64,000 bases of DNA from Rhineura floridana (GCF_030035675.1 NC_084489.1:12785001-12849000), one strand, 5' to 3'; counted from the stretch's first letter, positions 1-12,359 are shown. Translations and numbers: made by a program. The notes: a model not told the origin generated them from the sequence alone.

Positions 1-3000
1 TTCCCACAAACACCCCGTCTGATCATACCCCTTCCAGTGGATCAAGTATTGAAGCAGCCCTCGACACTTCTGTGAGTCCAAAATCTGCTCCACTTCATAT
101 TCTTCTTGTCCATTCACAGCTATGGGGGGCGCAGGCACCTCTGGTATCCTGTGGGGATTAGGAGGATGCTCCAGGGTAAGCAGGGAGCAATGAAACACTG
201 GATGTATCTTGAGGGAAGGAGGCAACCTCAGTCGAAATGCCCCTGGATTGATCTGAGCCTCAACTTTGAAGGGACCCACCTTTCTGTCTTCCAGTTTATG
301 GCATCGTGCCCAGGTAGGCAGATAACACATGGACGGCCACACCTTGTCTCCCACGCAGATTCTGGGCCCCTCCTGTCAATGTTGATCTGTAATTCTCTTA
401 TAGTCCACCTTCGCCCTCTCTAACTCTTCCTTCAACAACTGCTGCATCGCCTGGAGCTCTTGCACAAAGTCCTCGGCTGCCGGAATGACAGGACTGACTT
501 GTGGGGTGTCAAAAGCTCGAGGGTGGCATCCCAGGTTGGCAAAGAATGGGGTCTGTTGTGTGGTAGAGTGCACTGCATTGTTGTAAGCAAATTCTGCTAA
601 GGGCAAAAACGACACCAAGTTGTTGACATAACAATGGAGATAATACTCTCTTAGTCTGTCCATCTGTTTGCAGGTGATGAGACGACGACAGTCTCAGTTC
701 ACTCTGCAGGAGTTGCCAGAAAGCATGCCAAAACCGAGCCGTAAATTGTGGGCCCTGATCTGAAACTAAACTGTCTGGAAGACCGTGCAAACAGTAAATA
801 TGCTGCACATACAGTTGAGCCATCTCTTGTGTGTTTGGAAGTCCCAAGCATGGAATGAAATGAACCAATTTAGTAAAAGCATCAACCACCACAAACACTG
901 TTTTCTTCCCCTGAGAGAAGAGGAGGGGAGGTCAATGATGAAGTCCATAGTTACCATCTGTCAAGGACCCTCGGGTGTAGCGAGTGGCTCTAAGAGTCCT
1001 GCTGGCTATCCTGTGATGTGTTTGGCTCTGGTACAGGTGGGGCAGGACTGGACATAGCGCTCCACCTCCCGCTTCATCCAGGGTCACCAAAACTCCCTGG
1101 TGGCTGCTTGCAAGGTTTTAAAAATTCCAAAGTGCCCAGCAGTGGGGGAGTCATGACACTGATGTAGGACTTTGGCTCTCACATCTCTGGGGGGCACGTA
1201 CATAACATCATAATGATACAGCACCCCCCTTCAGCGTGAAGCCCTCTACACTCCAAGGAGACTGTTCCTCTAATTCTGAACACTTCTCCTTGACAAAAGG
1301 ATCTTGTTCTTGTGCTGAACACAGTTCCTCCACCCAGGAGTCCTGGCACCCCCCCCCACCATCATCTTCTTGAGGGGTATAATCAGCTGTGGTGGTCTCG
1401 GGATCGGGTTCTTCAGATAGTCCAGTTTGTGAGACAGAGCATCTGCCTGCTTATTCTGCACTTGGGGAATGTAGTGGATTTTGAAGTGGAAGCAACGAAG
1501 AATGGAGACCTGTTCAGCTAATGGGTGGTGTGGAGACTCTCCAAGTTCTGATGATCAGTGAGCACTGTGACGCCCTTCCCTGGCTCTCCCTGTCAGGTTC
1601 CTACCTGCTCGTGGCTACTGCCTTTCACTAGGCACCACCAGGGACTCCACCAGTCCGGACTGTCCTTTTTTATGGTTTCTCTCTCCACTCTAGCACAGAT
1701 CTCAATAGATCCCCCTGCTAGGCAGCACCACCAGTCACGTTCTACAACCAATGTTCCCAGAGACCTTGCCTGAGTCTCTCTATCCGGTTACATTCGTGAC
1801 TGCGTGCCTATGCTGTTCCCAACCCCCTTGTATCAATGCAGATAACTCATAACTCGGGGTTGCTCTGGATACTTATAATGTTATCTTCTCCTCTTCACCG
1901 CTGCCACCATTTGTTACTATTACCTTACCCTCCCTTCTGGTCTGTGAAACCCCAGCCAAGGATCAGGCCTTCGGTAAACCAAAATAGTATTTATTAAATA
2001 GCATTAATAACAAGATAACTTTGATAATGATCTACAAGCTTATGGTTTCATCTATTACTGTGATATTTGACTTATTACTAATCCGAACTCCACCTCCCTC
2101 TTTCTCCACACTGTCCTGACATACACCAACTCACACCCACCTCCCAACTCCACCAAAACAACCCACTCACGTCCACCTAACACCTCTCAAACAACCCACT
2201 AACGTCCACCAAACACCTCTCAAACAACCCACTAAAGTCCACCCAGATTCAACTGTCATCCTTCCATTTATACTCTCAGCCATCCAAACACTCAGCCAAT
2301 CATCCAGCATTCTACTGCTCATTTACTCCCCCCTCTTTCATTCCACTTACCACATATCTTCTATACAAACAGCACTTACCATATATACATTAATACAGGA
2401 ACATCACAAGCACCTCTATATTATGCTGCGCTCCTTCCAAAAGATGTCGCCAAGTTTCAAAAGCATCCCAAATGGCCAGCAACTCTTTTCCCCACACGGT
2501 ATAGTTTTGCTCTGAACTTGTCAACTTCCGTGAAAAGTATGCACATGGCCTCAGACCCTCTCCCCTGTGCTGGTTGTAAAAGCACTGCTCCGATGGCCAC
2601 GTCTGATGCATCCGTCTCCGCCACAAAGGGGTGTGTAGGGTTTGCGTGCTAAAGTATGGGTTCAGAGGCAAACTAAACCTTCAGCTCCTCAAAGGCTCCT
2701 TGTGCAGTGTCAGTCCAGTGAAAGGGACCCAAACCCTTCAGGAAGTCCATGAGGGGCACAGTCTTGTTGGAGTAATTAGCGATGAACTGATGGTAGTAGT
2801 TGGCGAACCCCAGGAACCGCTGAAGATCCTTCTTCATTTTGGGAGGCTGCCACGTGAGAATGCTGTGGACCTTGTCCGGGTCCATCTCCACTCTGGTGGG
2901 AGAAATGCGGTACCCCCAAAAATCCAATGTGTTTAAGTCAAAGCCGCACTTCTCCAGCTTGGAGTAGAGGAAATGTTTTCTGAGCCGTTGTAACACCACC

Positions 3001-4678
3001 TGCACATGTTCACTGTGTTCAGCTGGAGAGTCTGAATAGATGAGGATATCATCCAAATACATGATCACGAACCAGTCCAAATAATCCCTAAAAATGTCCT
3101 TCATAAAGCTCTGGAAGACCCCAGGTCTATTGGATAGACCAAACGGCATGACCAAGTACTCAAACTGTCCATATTGTGTCTTGAAGGCTGTCTTCCACTC
3201 ATCCCCCTCCTTGATTCGTACCAGATTGTAAACTCCCCTCAAATCCAACTTGGTATGAGTCTTGGCCGACCACAGTCGCTCCAGCATCTCCGTGATGAGC
3301 GGCAGGGGGTAGCTGTTGGGAATGGTGATCTTGTTCAACTTTTGGTAATCATTACACAGACATAGCTCCCCGCTCTTTTTCTTAATGAACAGCAAAGGGG
3401 CCCCGGCCAGAGACTGGAACGGTCTAATGAAGTCCCTCTTGAGATTAGTTTCCAGGAATTCCCTTAGCACCACCAACTCTGGTTCCAACAAGGAGTAGAT
3501 CTGCCCTGAAGGGAATAGCCGCCCGGCATCAGATTTATGGCACAGTCATATGGTTGGTGGTGGTGGGGGAACTGATTGGCTTCTTTTTTGTCAAACACAT
3601 CTCGGTACTCCTCATACTTGCCTGGCAAGACAACTCCGTCCTGCAGTGCGACTCCAGCTACGACATTGAAGGGAGGCTTCTTCCGCGGTTGGCAATGCTG
3701 ATGGCAATACCCCGAGGTAAACACTACCACCGCTTCATCCCAGAAGATTGTAGGGTTGTGCTGAACCAATCAAGGCATTCCCAACACCACTGGGAAGCGG
3801 GGCAGGGATGCCACGTAGAATGACAGTCTCTCCACATGTCCTGGGATTTCCATTCCCAGCGTCTCCGTTGCCCTGGTAACAGTTCCTGACTGTTACCGCT
3901 CATCAATGGTCTCGACAGACAAGGGCTTCTCGAGCATCTGAGTCGGCATGCCATGCTCCTGGGCAAAACTCCAGTCCATAAAACTTGAGGAGGCCCCACT
4001 GTTGATCATGACACTGACCTGGAGACTTCGCCCCGAAGGAAGAGTCAACTGAACTGGCAGGTGAAGGCTGGGCTGCAACGAGAGGGGCTGCTGGCGAGGC
4101 TGCGGTGTCTGCTTCACTCCCAAGTCTTTGGCCTCTAAAAGAGCTGGGATTTGAAGTTTTCCTGTACTGGAGCTCTTTCTCCTTTGGAGGGGCATCCTCT
4201 GGCCAGGTGCCCCCCTTTCCCACAGTACAAACACAACTCCTCCCTCCTGTGCTTCTCCTTCTCCTCCTCCAACAGGCGTGGCCTAGCCCCTCCAATTTCC
4301 ATGGGCTCCACCCCCGATGAAGTCGAGGTTCCCATGGTATGTGGGAAATGGGCACAGGGGAGAGGTGTGGGAGCTTGAGAACATGGAAATTCTGCCCTGT
4401 GCTCCAAGTGGCGACCTTCAATCCAACTGTCTATCTGCAGGCATAACTGGATCAGCTCGGTCAGGCTGCCCGGTGGGGAGGTGCACACCAATTCATCAAG
4501 CACCTCCGTGCTAAGTCCGTTCAGGTAGAAGTACATCAGAGCAGGGTCATTGTAATCCATCACCTGGGCTGGGACTTCGCTAGGTGACAGTGTGACCTCA
4601 GGGAGTGGGAAGCTGGTTGGTGGGGAAGCGTTTGAAGTGCTGGGTGGGGATTCCTGCACTGGTGGGGTTGGTGCACCA
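1..4678 (-). mobile_element. Ty3/gypsy chromovirus fossil, runs off left edge
   Basis: Fossil LTR retrotransposon in antisense orientation. Going down in coordinate, the recognisable parts are gag with a CCHC zinc knuckle (about 4660-3900, knuckle LCLYCGKGGHLARGCP), an aspartic protease trace near 4000, reverse transcriptase (3491-2673, with YLDDILIYS), RNase H (2671-2410, resuming below 1560), integrase core (about 960-380), and a chromodomain-like segment at 1-115 (YLIHWKGYDQTG). The order gag-PR-RT-RH-IN-chromodomain is that of vertebrate chromoviruses such as the Sushi group. It is clearly broken (at least half a dozen breaks) and old. A solo LTR of another family is inserted in it, and the Gmr1-like element directly abuts its gag end. 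Its own LTRs are not identified here. Confidence 0.9.
1566..2408 (-). mobile_element. Solo LTR (843 bp) inside the chromovirus
   Basis: The LTR begins TGTGATGTTCC and ends in TCACA when read on the minus strand. It resembles the LTRs of the Gmr1-like element at 4679-10799 but is longer, so it is a related subfamily. It is flanked by a perfect 5-bp direct repeat, agcac, at 1561-1565 and 2409-2413, and the chromovirus RNase H sequence continues on both sides. No internal region is present, so this is a solo LTR left by recombination. Likely age: younger than its host element. Confidence 0.9.
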
Positions 4679-5336
4679 TGTGACGCTCCTTCCCTGGCTC
4701 TCCCTGTCAGGTTCCTACCTGCTCGTGGTTACTGCCTGTCTCTAGGCACCACCAGGGACTCCACCAGTCCGGACCGCACTCTCTTATGGTTTACCTATCC
4801 GCTCTAGCACAGATCTCAACAGATCCCCCTGCTAGGCAACCACCAGTAACGTCCCAATACTAGTATTCCCAGAGACTCTGAATACTGGTATTGTTATTCT
4901 CTTCACCGCTGCCACCATTTGTTACAGTTCCCCTTCAGCCTTGGTCATTACCTTACCCTCCCTTCTGGTCTGTGAAACTCCAGCCAAGGATCAGGCCTTT
5001 GGTAAACCAAATTAAGTATTTATTAAAGATAACAAAGCTAACAAGATTAACAAGATTTCTTCTTAAGGCACATAAGCATATGGTTTTACTCAATACTAAT
5101 CCGAACTCCACCTCCCTCCTGGTAAACAACTCTCTAAACCCCACCAAGCAATCCACTCTTTCTCTTCTTCCCCCATTCCACTCTCACTCTTCCTTTTATA
5201 CATTCAGCCATTTTAAACACTCAGCCAATCATCTCGCATTCTACTGCCCATTCACTCCCCCTCTTTCACTCCACTTACCATGTATCTTCTAAAACAACAA
5301 CACTTACCATATATACATTAATATAGGAACATCACA
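4679..5336 (-). repeat. Downstream (3') LTR of the Gmr1-like element
   Basis: 658-bp direct repeat of 10141-10799. On the minus strand it starts TGTGATGTTCC and ends GCGTCACA, giving the usual TG...CA termini. The internal side carries a run of purines immediately before the TG, as expected for a polypurine tract. The outer side abuts chromovirus gag sequence. Confidence 0.92.
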
Positions 5337-5448
5337 TTTCCCCCCCTTAAACAACAGCAGAGTATTATTCCTGTTCCAGGATTTATACGTCGCGTTAACA
5401 AATAAAAGTCTCTATGGGGAAAATGTCTTTCTTTGTTCCTCTGTCTGG

Positions 5449-8400
5449 TCACGTCACTGCAGTCCCAGCCACTTGCCTGAAAAGTCCATCGGCCAGTACA
5501 TTGTCCTTGCCTTTTATGAACTGGAAGTCCACTTGATAGTCCTGTAGGGCCCAGGACCACCTCTGCAGCATAGTGTTATGGTTTTTCATAGTCTGCAACC
5601 ATAACAAGGCCCGATGATCCGTAGTCACGGTGAATCTTCGTCCCCACACGTATGGGCGCAACTTGTTCAGTCTCCACACGACCGCTAGGCACTCCTTCTG
5701 GACCGACGAATAGTTTTTCTCCCTCGGCGTCAGCTTGCGACTCAGGTACGCCACTGGATGTCTGGTGCCTTCTCTCTCCTGCAGCAAGACGACTCCCAGC
5801 GCGAGGTCCGACGCATCTGTAGCCACTATGAATGGTTTCTCATAGTCTGGTGCTATTAATATGGGTCCTTGGCACAAGGCTTGCTTCAGTAGATCAAAAG
5901 CCTTCTGACATTCATCCGTCCATACCACACGCTCAGAACACTTCTTCTTTGTTAATGCATGCAAGGGGGTTGCTATTTCCCCAAAATTTCTCACAAACTT
6001 CCTATAAAATCCAGCCACACCCAGAAATGCCCTTACTTGTTTTTTGGTTAAGGGGATCGGCCACGCTTGTATTGCCTCCACCTTGCTCCATAAGGGGGTG
6101 ATTTTCCCACTCCCCACCTTATGTCCTAAATAGATTACTTCCTTTAGTCCAAACTGGCATTTCTTAGCTTTTATTGTGAGGCCTGCTTTTCTTAAGGCCT
6201 CCAATACTGTTGTCAGGTGTTGGACATGCTCAGGCACCGACTTGCTAAAAATGGCCACGTCATCGATATAGGCCACTGCAAAATCTGACATGCCTCGCAA
6301 CACAGTATTGATTAGCCTCTGAAATGAACTTGGTGAGTTCCTTAGTCCCATGGGTAAGGTCACAAACTCATATAACCCATCTGGTGTACTGAAGGCAGTT
6401 TTGGCTCTGGAGTGCTCGTCTAGTTCCATTTGCCAAAATCCTTTACAGAGATCTAGTGTAGAGATAATGGTTGCTGCCCCCAATAACTCTAACATAGCGT
6501 CTACCCTAGGCATAGGATACGCATCTGGGACAGTAATTTTATTGATTAGCCGATAATCAATGAAAAACCTTGTCGTTCCATCTTTTTTCGGAACCAGGAC
6601 AATACTTGAGGCCCAGGGACTGATGGATTCCCTGATCACTCCTAATTCCAGCATCTCTTCCACCTCCTTTTTGATCTCATTCAAAACTTTCCCATTCACA
6701 CGGTATGGAACAGATCTGATTGGGGCATGATCTCCAGTATCAATGGAATGTATAACTATACTGGTTCGGCCAGGTTTGTTGCTAAAGAGATTCCTATAGG
6801 TTTTCAAAACTCTCAGAATCTCCTCTTTTACTTCCTCATTCACCTCCTCTGACCATTCCACTTGATCTACCCCTCCTTTGTCTTTGCTTTCCTGTACCAA
6901 ATCTGGAAGTTCAGGCCCACTTCCCTCAGGGAATAAGGTAACTTGCAACACCTTTGCATCCCTGGTATGATAAGGCTTTAACATATTTACATGAACCACT
7001 TTGCTTTTGTTTAATTGGTCTGTGGTGATTACATATGTCACTGTGTCAAGCCTTTCTCTGATGGTATATGGTCCTTCCCAGTTAGCCTGTAATTTGTCAT
7101 GCTTCCTGGGTATGAACGCCATAACCATATCTCCCACATCATACACACGTTCTCTGGCTATTCTGTCATACCAGTAACTTTGCTTCTCCTGTGCATGACT
7201 CAAATTCTCTTTCACTACTTCCATCATTGATGTTAATTTATTGCGGAATTCCAATACAAAATCTACTACAGAAGTTTTGTACTCTCCCAGAGTTCCTTCC
7301 CATGAATTTTTTAGCAGTTCCAAAGGTCCCCTCACTTTTCTAGTGAACATGAATTCAAAGGGTGAGAAGCCTGTTGACTCCTGAGGGACTTCTCTGTATG
7401 CAAATAAGAAGTATCCCAACCATTCATCCCAGTCTTGTGGGTGATCTTGAACATAGCTTCTTATCATGCCCTTCAAAACTCCATTGAATCTCTCAGTTAG
7501 CCCATTAGTGGCGGGATGGTAAGTAGTGGTCTTTAGATGTTTTAGACCACAACATTTCCACATACATTGCATCACTTCTCCCATGAATACACTGCCTTGA
7601 TCTGTCAGCACTTCATGAGGGAAACCCAGCCTCATAAAGATTTTTAATAAAGCCTCTGCCACTACAGGGGCTTCTACAGATCTCAGTGCTTCTGCGTCTG
7701 GGTACCTGGTGGCAAAATCCACCACCACCACTAGATATTTCTTGCCATGCCTTGTGGGTTTGGAAAAAGGGCCCACCAAATCTATTCCCACTCTATAAAA
7801 GGGTTGTCCAATTATAGGAAGGGGCTTTAAGGGTGCCTTGGTCTTTACTCCACTCTTTCCCACCTTTTGGCATATTCCACAAGATAGACAATGCTGTTTT
7901 ACATCCTTGGAGATATTTGGCCAATAATAATGTGCAGCCAATCTCCTCTTGGTCTTTTTTATTCCCAGATGTCCTGCACATGGGACATCGTGGGCTACCT
8001 CTAGCAATCTGGTTCTGTATTTGCTAGGTACTATCAATTGCTTCACTGGTTCACATTCATCCTTTCTCTCAGCAGGCATCCACAGTCTATATAAAATCCC
8101 ATTCTCACACACAACTTGATTCCTCAGTTTGTCAGTGAAAGGAATCTGTTGGGTCAGCGCTTGTTCCTTTATCTGCTTCAGACTTATATCTTTATGCAGC
8201 TCTTCCCTGAATTGATCTGCTTCTTCCCCAGAGACCACTTGATACAGTTTGTCTTCTTCAGCAGGCCTGCTAGTGGTTGCTATGGTGACCTGAGGCTGGT
8301 TAACAGATTCCACCCTGTTTGTTTCAGCCCCCCTTAATATGGCTTCTTTTTCTCTGCCAATTTGCTGTCTGGTCACTACATATATTTTCCCCTGTGCCCC

Positions 8401-8754
8401 CATAACATCTCTTCCCAGTATTACTGGTTCTTGTTGCTGGGCATTAATACCAACTTTATATTGGCCCTTTTGGCCTCTCCATTCCATTTTCACTAGGGCC
8501 ACAGGCAAACTCTCTGGTTGACCCCTCACTCCTTGGATAGTCACTGTTTCCTGAGGTAATATTTCTTCAGATTTTATTAAATCTGGCCTCAGTAACGTCT
8601 GAGCGGCACCAGTGTCAAGCAATGCCCAATAAGTTGCCCCTTGTACACTCACTTCCTCTCTCAGACTTGAATCAAGGTCTGTTACTTCTGTCCAGTTTAT
8701 CTGGCAAAACTGAACCTTTTTCGCTGCTTCTGAAGCCTTGGGCTCTGTTTTCAC
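5449..8754 (-). mobile_element. Pol region: PR-IN-RT-RNase H order
   Basis: Open stretch of about 1,100 codons within the Gmr1-like element. Rough residue positions: protease LLDTGA near 47; integrase HHCC zinc finger about 255-295; integrase core from GIDLVGPF near 325, with the second Asp in LTDQGSVF and the Glu in the TNGLTERFNG region; reverse transcriptase with LPMGL and YIDD near 830; RNase H with ATDASD near 978 and TTDHRAL further on. Integrase therefore precedes reverse transcriptase. In the cell such a polyprotein would process element RNA into DNA and integrate it. Treated here as a fossil copy. Confidence 0.93.
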
Positions 8755-9980
8755 TGCCCTTGTCTGAGCAGGATTACTAATGGGGTTGGCAACCTCACAT
8801 TGAAAATGTAGGTCCCCGGTCTACCACATTTGTAGCATAATTTCTCCTCACTTTTAGGGTACACAGATCCACTCTGGGGTGTCCTGTGCCCTTCAGATTT
8901 TAATGGAGGACTCACTCGCTGTGGTACCACATCCCTTCTGCCAGCACTATATGGTCTGGGTTTAAACTCTCTTGATGTTTTCCCCACCCAGCCAGTTCTA
9001 TTGGAGGCGAAGTGATCCGCCATCTCTGCGGCCTCCTGCACAGATGTAGGGGAACGGTCTTTGACCAGGAGCCTTATTTCTGGTGGTAACTGATGGTATA
9101 ATTGATCCAGTATCATGAGGTTTTTCACCTCTTCCACTGACTGAGCTTTGGCACTACTCATCCACTTTCCAAATATATCCATCAACTTTGCTCCCAGTTC
9201 CATAAAAGACCTCCCTGTCTGTATCTGGCAGTTTCTGAAAAGCTTTCTAAAATAATCAGGCCCCAGTCTGAATCTTTTAAACACTGCTTCTTTGAATTCA
9301 GCATAGGTGACGGGCCTGTCTGAGGGGAAATATTGGTATACCTCAGCCAATTCCCCTTTAATCAGGTTTGATAAATACTGCATGTATTTATCTTCAGGTA
9401 GCCCCCACAACTGAGCTGCTTTTTCAAAGGTGCTGAGGTAAATTTGAGGATCTTGACCAGGCTCATAGACAGCAAAGTCCTTTGGAGTAATTTTTATTTT
9501 TGCTCCATCTCTGTCTTTCCTTGTCTCCTCAGAGTGAAATTTCTCTCTATCAAATTTTAACTTTTCTACTTGTAATTCAGCATCCAATGCTTGTTGCTTC
9601 TCCCTCTCCTCAAACCCCAATCTCATTCTCTCAATTTCCAACTCCCTCTGTTTTTCCTTCTCTGCACCTTCCATCCTCAATCTCTCAGCTTCCATCTTCA
9701 ATCTCTCAGCTTCCATCTTCAATCTCTCAGCTTCCAACTCCCTCTGCTTGTCTTTTTCCTCAGCCTCCCATCTTAACTTCTCTCTCAAGTACTCTATGTA
9801 AGCGGGATTGCTTAAATATCCTTCTGGGGTCTCTTCCCTGACAGGTTGTTTTTGCTGGGCAGTAGCAAATCCTATAAGTGCTACCCTCAATTCATCTACC
9901 CCTTTACCCTCGTGAGGTAAATTGAATGTTATGCACTTCTCCACCAGCTCCTCTCTTTTCATTTTTATGTATTCAGCCAT
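8751..9980 (-). mobile_element. Gag region with coiled coil and SCAN-like capsid
   Basis: Gag of the Gmr1-like element, about 409 residues from an ATG at 9980-9978 (MAEYIKMKREEL). In order: a short N-terminal segment, a long charged coiled coil (about residues 65-160, with tandem EAERLKM repeats), a helical capsid segment (about 170-330) and a basic tail with a zinc-knuckle-like end. The capsid segment, from YEPGQDP through FRLGPDYFR to the QLYHQLPPEIR stretch, resembles the SCAN domain of vertebrate zinc-finger proteins. SCAN domains are proposed in the literature to descend from a Gmr1-like gag, and this match fits that. Fossil copy. Confidence 0.85.
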
Positions 9981-10140
9981 GGTGTTTGAGTTCACTCACT
10001 CTTTGCCACACACTCTTTGCCAGTCACTCTCACAAGAAATCTTGTTTTGTTATTTCTGTTTGCCACACCACTGTTCTGGATTCTCTAGTATTCGTATCTG
10101 GATTCTCTGTTGTTCGTATCCCACCGCTACTGCCACCACA

Positions 10141-10799
10141 TGTGACGCTCCTTCCCTGGCTCTCCCTGTCAGGTTCCTACCTGCTCGTGGTTACTGCCTG
10201 TCTCTAGGCACCACCAGGGACTCCACCAGTCCGGACCGCACTCTCTTATGGTTTACCTATCCGCTCTAGCACAGATCTCAACAGATCCCCCTGCTAGGCA
10301 ACCACCAGTAACGTCCCAATACTAGTATTCCCAGAGACTCTGAATACTGGTATTGTTATTCTCTTCACCGCTGCCACCATTTGTTACAGTTCCCCTTCAG
10401 CCTTGGTCATTACCTTACCCTCCCTTCTGGTCTGTGAAACTCCAGCCAAGGATCAGGCCTTTGGTAAACCAAATTAAGTATTTATTAAAGATAACAAAGC
10501 TAACAAGATTAACAAGATTTCTTCTTAAGGCACATAAGCATATGGTTTTACTCAATACTAATCCGAACTCCACCTCCCTCCTGGTAAACAACTCTCTAAA
10601 CCCCACCAAGCAATCCACTCTTTCTCTTCTCCCCCCCATTCCACTCTCACTCTTCCTTTTATACATTCAGCCATTTTAAACACTCAGCCAATCATCTCGC
10701 ATTCTACTGCCCATTCACTCCCCCCCTTTCACTCCACTTACCATGCATCTTCTAAAACAACAACACTTACCATATATACATTAATATAGGAACATCACA
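10141..10799 (-). repeat. Upstream (5') LTR of the Gmr1-like element
   Basis: 659-bp near-identical partner of 4679-5336, differing by a few substitutions and length changes in C-runs. On its internal side the minus strand continues TGGTGGCAG, a plausible tRNA primer-binding site. The same TGGTGGCAGCGGTG motif also occurs inside the LTRs. Confidence 0.92.
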
Positions 10800-12359
10800 C
10801 ACGCTAAGGGTCACTTCCCAACGGTTCAGGAGGGGAGGTTGCAGGCAGGGCAGGACCTGCCTCGATGGGGCTGCTGGCCGAGGAAGTCTGCAGGCTTGCA
10901 GAGTCCTCTCTTCCTTCAACGCCCCCAGGGACCTTGTCCTCATCTGACTCATCTCCCTGATCTAACTCCCCTTGCACCTGGGGTGCAACACTTGTCCATG
11001 CCAACTCCCTCCTCCCTTCTTTCATTTAATTTTCTGTGGGACGAAGAGAAACTTCCGCTTCTCTCTCCTGTTCTGCAAGCTTCTTTTATGTAGCTGCAAA
11101 AGGTGCCTTTATTTTCTCCCTCCTCCCCTAACTTGTGCACAAAACCATAACACTGCTCAAACAAAGATTTGTATTTCAGCTGTATTGTACCAGTGAAAAT
11201 ACAAATAATTGCACTTCCGGGTTTTTTTTTTTAAAATGAAATTTACTAGTAGAACAAACTGAGCATGCTTGATTGCCAGGTAAACAAAGGGAGTGGAAAT
11301 GTTAAATGAGAGGGTGTGGTCTTTAGGAGATTGTGTGATTGATGCTTCCCCTCAAGCTTGACTAGAAAACACCATGTTTGTAGCTGGTATTGATCACTTA
11401 CTGTAGACGGTGCAAACAGAAAATGGAGGTAAGAACAGCATCTTTAGCACGAAGTTATGCTCCCATGTGGATAAGCCCTTAATCTTTGTCTGTGTGGCAA
11501 GGCCCAGTCCTAGCTACTATGCTACGCAAGGTGCTGTTCTATTTACTACAAATAAATACAACCATTGAAGTTCTCCTGACTCCCACTGCTTCCTGGTATT
11601 AGGGCAGACCTTATGCAAGGTTTCCTCACACAGTGAGTACCTTTCCCAATCCCACAAGATAGTACAGTCTTATCACACTTCTGCCCTTGACCAAAAATCT
11701 AGGGAAGGGGTAAGATACAAACAAGTGACTATATGCACGCCATTTAAAGTTGGTGAACAATTATTATCTGTACTCATCCGATGACTTATGCCAACCAGGT
11801 TCAGTGTGTGCTTTATTGCTTGTTAGTCACAATCATATTCTAACAGTTATCATGTATCAGGTGTGATAAATTTATCTATACTCTAAGGGACTATGGCAAG
11901 AACTCCCTGGTCCTGCCTGGATATTGTGTCTCTCTGCTGTACTGTTTAGGGCATTTGTGTGCATGTGTGTATGTTACAGACAGTGATAAGAGTCCGTCAG
12001 ACTTTTTGGAGGCAAGTCCAATTTGGATGAGCTGTAATACTTTATTTAATGTCCTGCAAAATATATTTAACCACAGGCATTTCAAAATACCTGGACTGAT
12101 TTCATTGCAAAGAATATGGTTATATTTATATTATACAACATCTTCCTGCCAAAACATTCAAAATAATCACATACAGTCTTACACTAGGTGCTCTTGTCTT
12201 GGCTTCGTAGTGGACAAGTCACAATTTAAAATACTGGGAGGTTGGACCTAATTCAGACTTCATATGGCATGTTTTTGTGCTGAAGACAACTGACGGAGTT
12301 TCCTTTAAGTGTTATGTCATGGTAATAATGAGAAAATCTTCTTTTCTTCTCTCTCTATC
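10800..12359. other. Unassigned flank right of the Gmr1-like element
   Basis: No gene is supported. The first 360 bases are GC-rich and, on the minus strand, hold a short acidic, Ser/Pro-rich open frame (10804-11025) of unknown origin. It may be a remnant of another retroelement leader or gag, or chance. The remainder (about 11200-12360) is AT-rich with no motif I recognise. Confidence 0.5.

Larger units (their letters stand above)
4679..10799 (-). mobile_element. Gmr1-like Ty3/gypsy element with two LTRs
   Basis: Endogenous LTR retrotransposon, about 6.1 kb, antisense. It has two LTRs (4679-5336 and 10141-10799), a purine-rich tract next to the downstream LTR near 5337-5350, a gag region (8751-9980) and a pol region (5449-8754). 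Pol order is protease, integrase, reverse transcriptase, RNase H, which is the reverse of the usual Ty3/gypsy order and defines the Gmr1 group described in deuterostomes. The two LTRs differ at only about four places by eye, so insertion is recent. It looks largely whole, with at most one or two breaks. No clean matching target duplication is visible at the outer edges. Confidence 0.92.

Noticed and set aside
106-423. 105-codon + frame at the left edge
   Set aside because: Antisense shadow of the chromovirus integrase/chromodomain region.
4891-5292. 133-codon + frame within an LTR (also in the other LTR copy)
   Set aside because: It lies wholly inside LTR sequence, has low-complexity Ser/Leu/Pro composition and is the antisense of the element.
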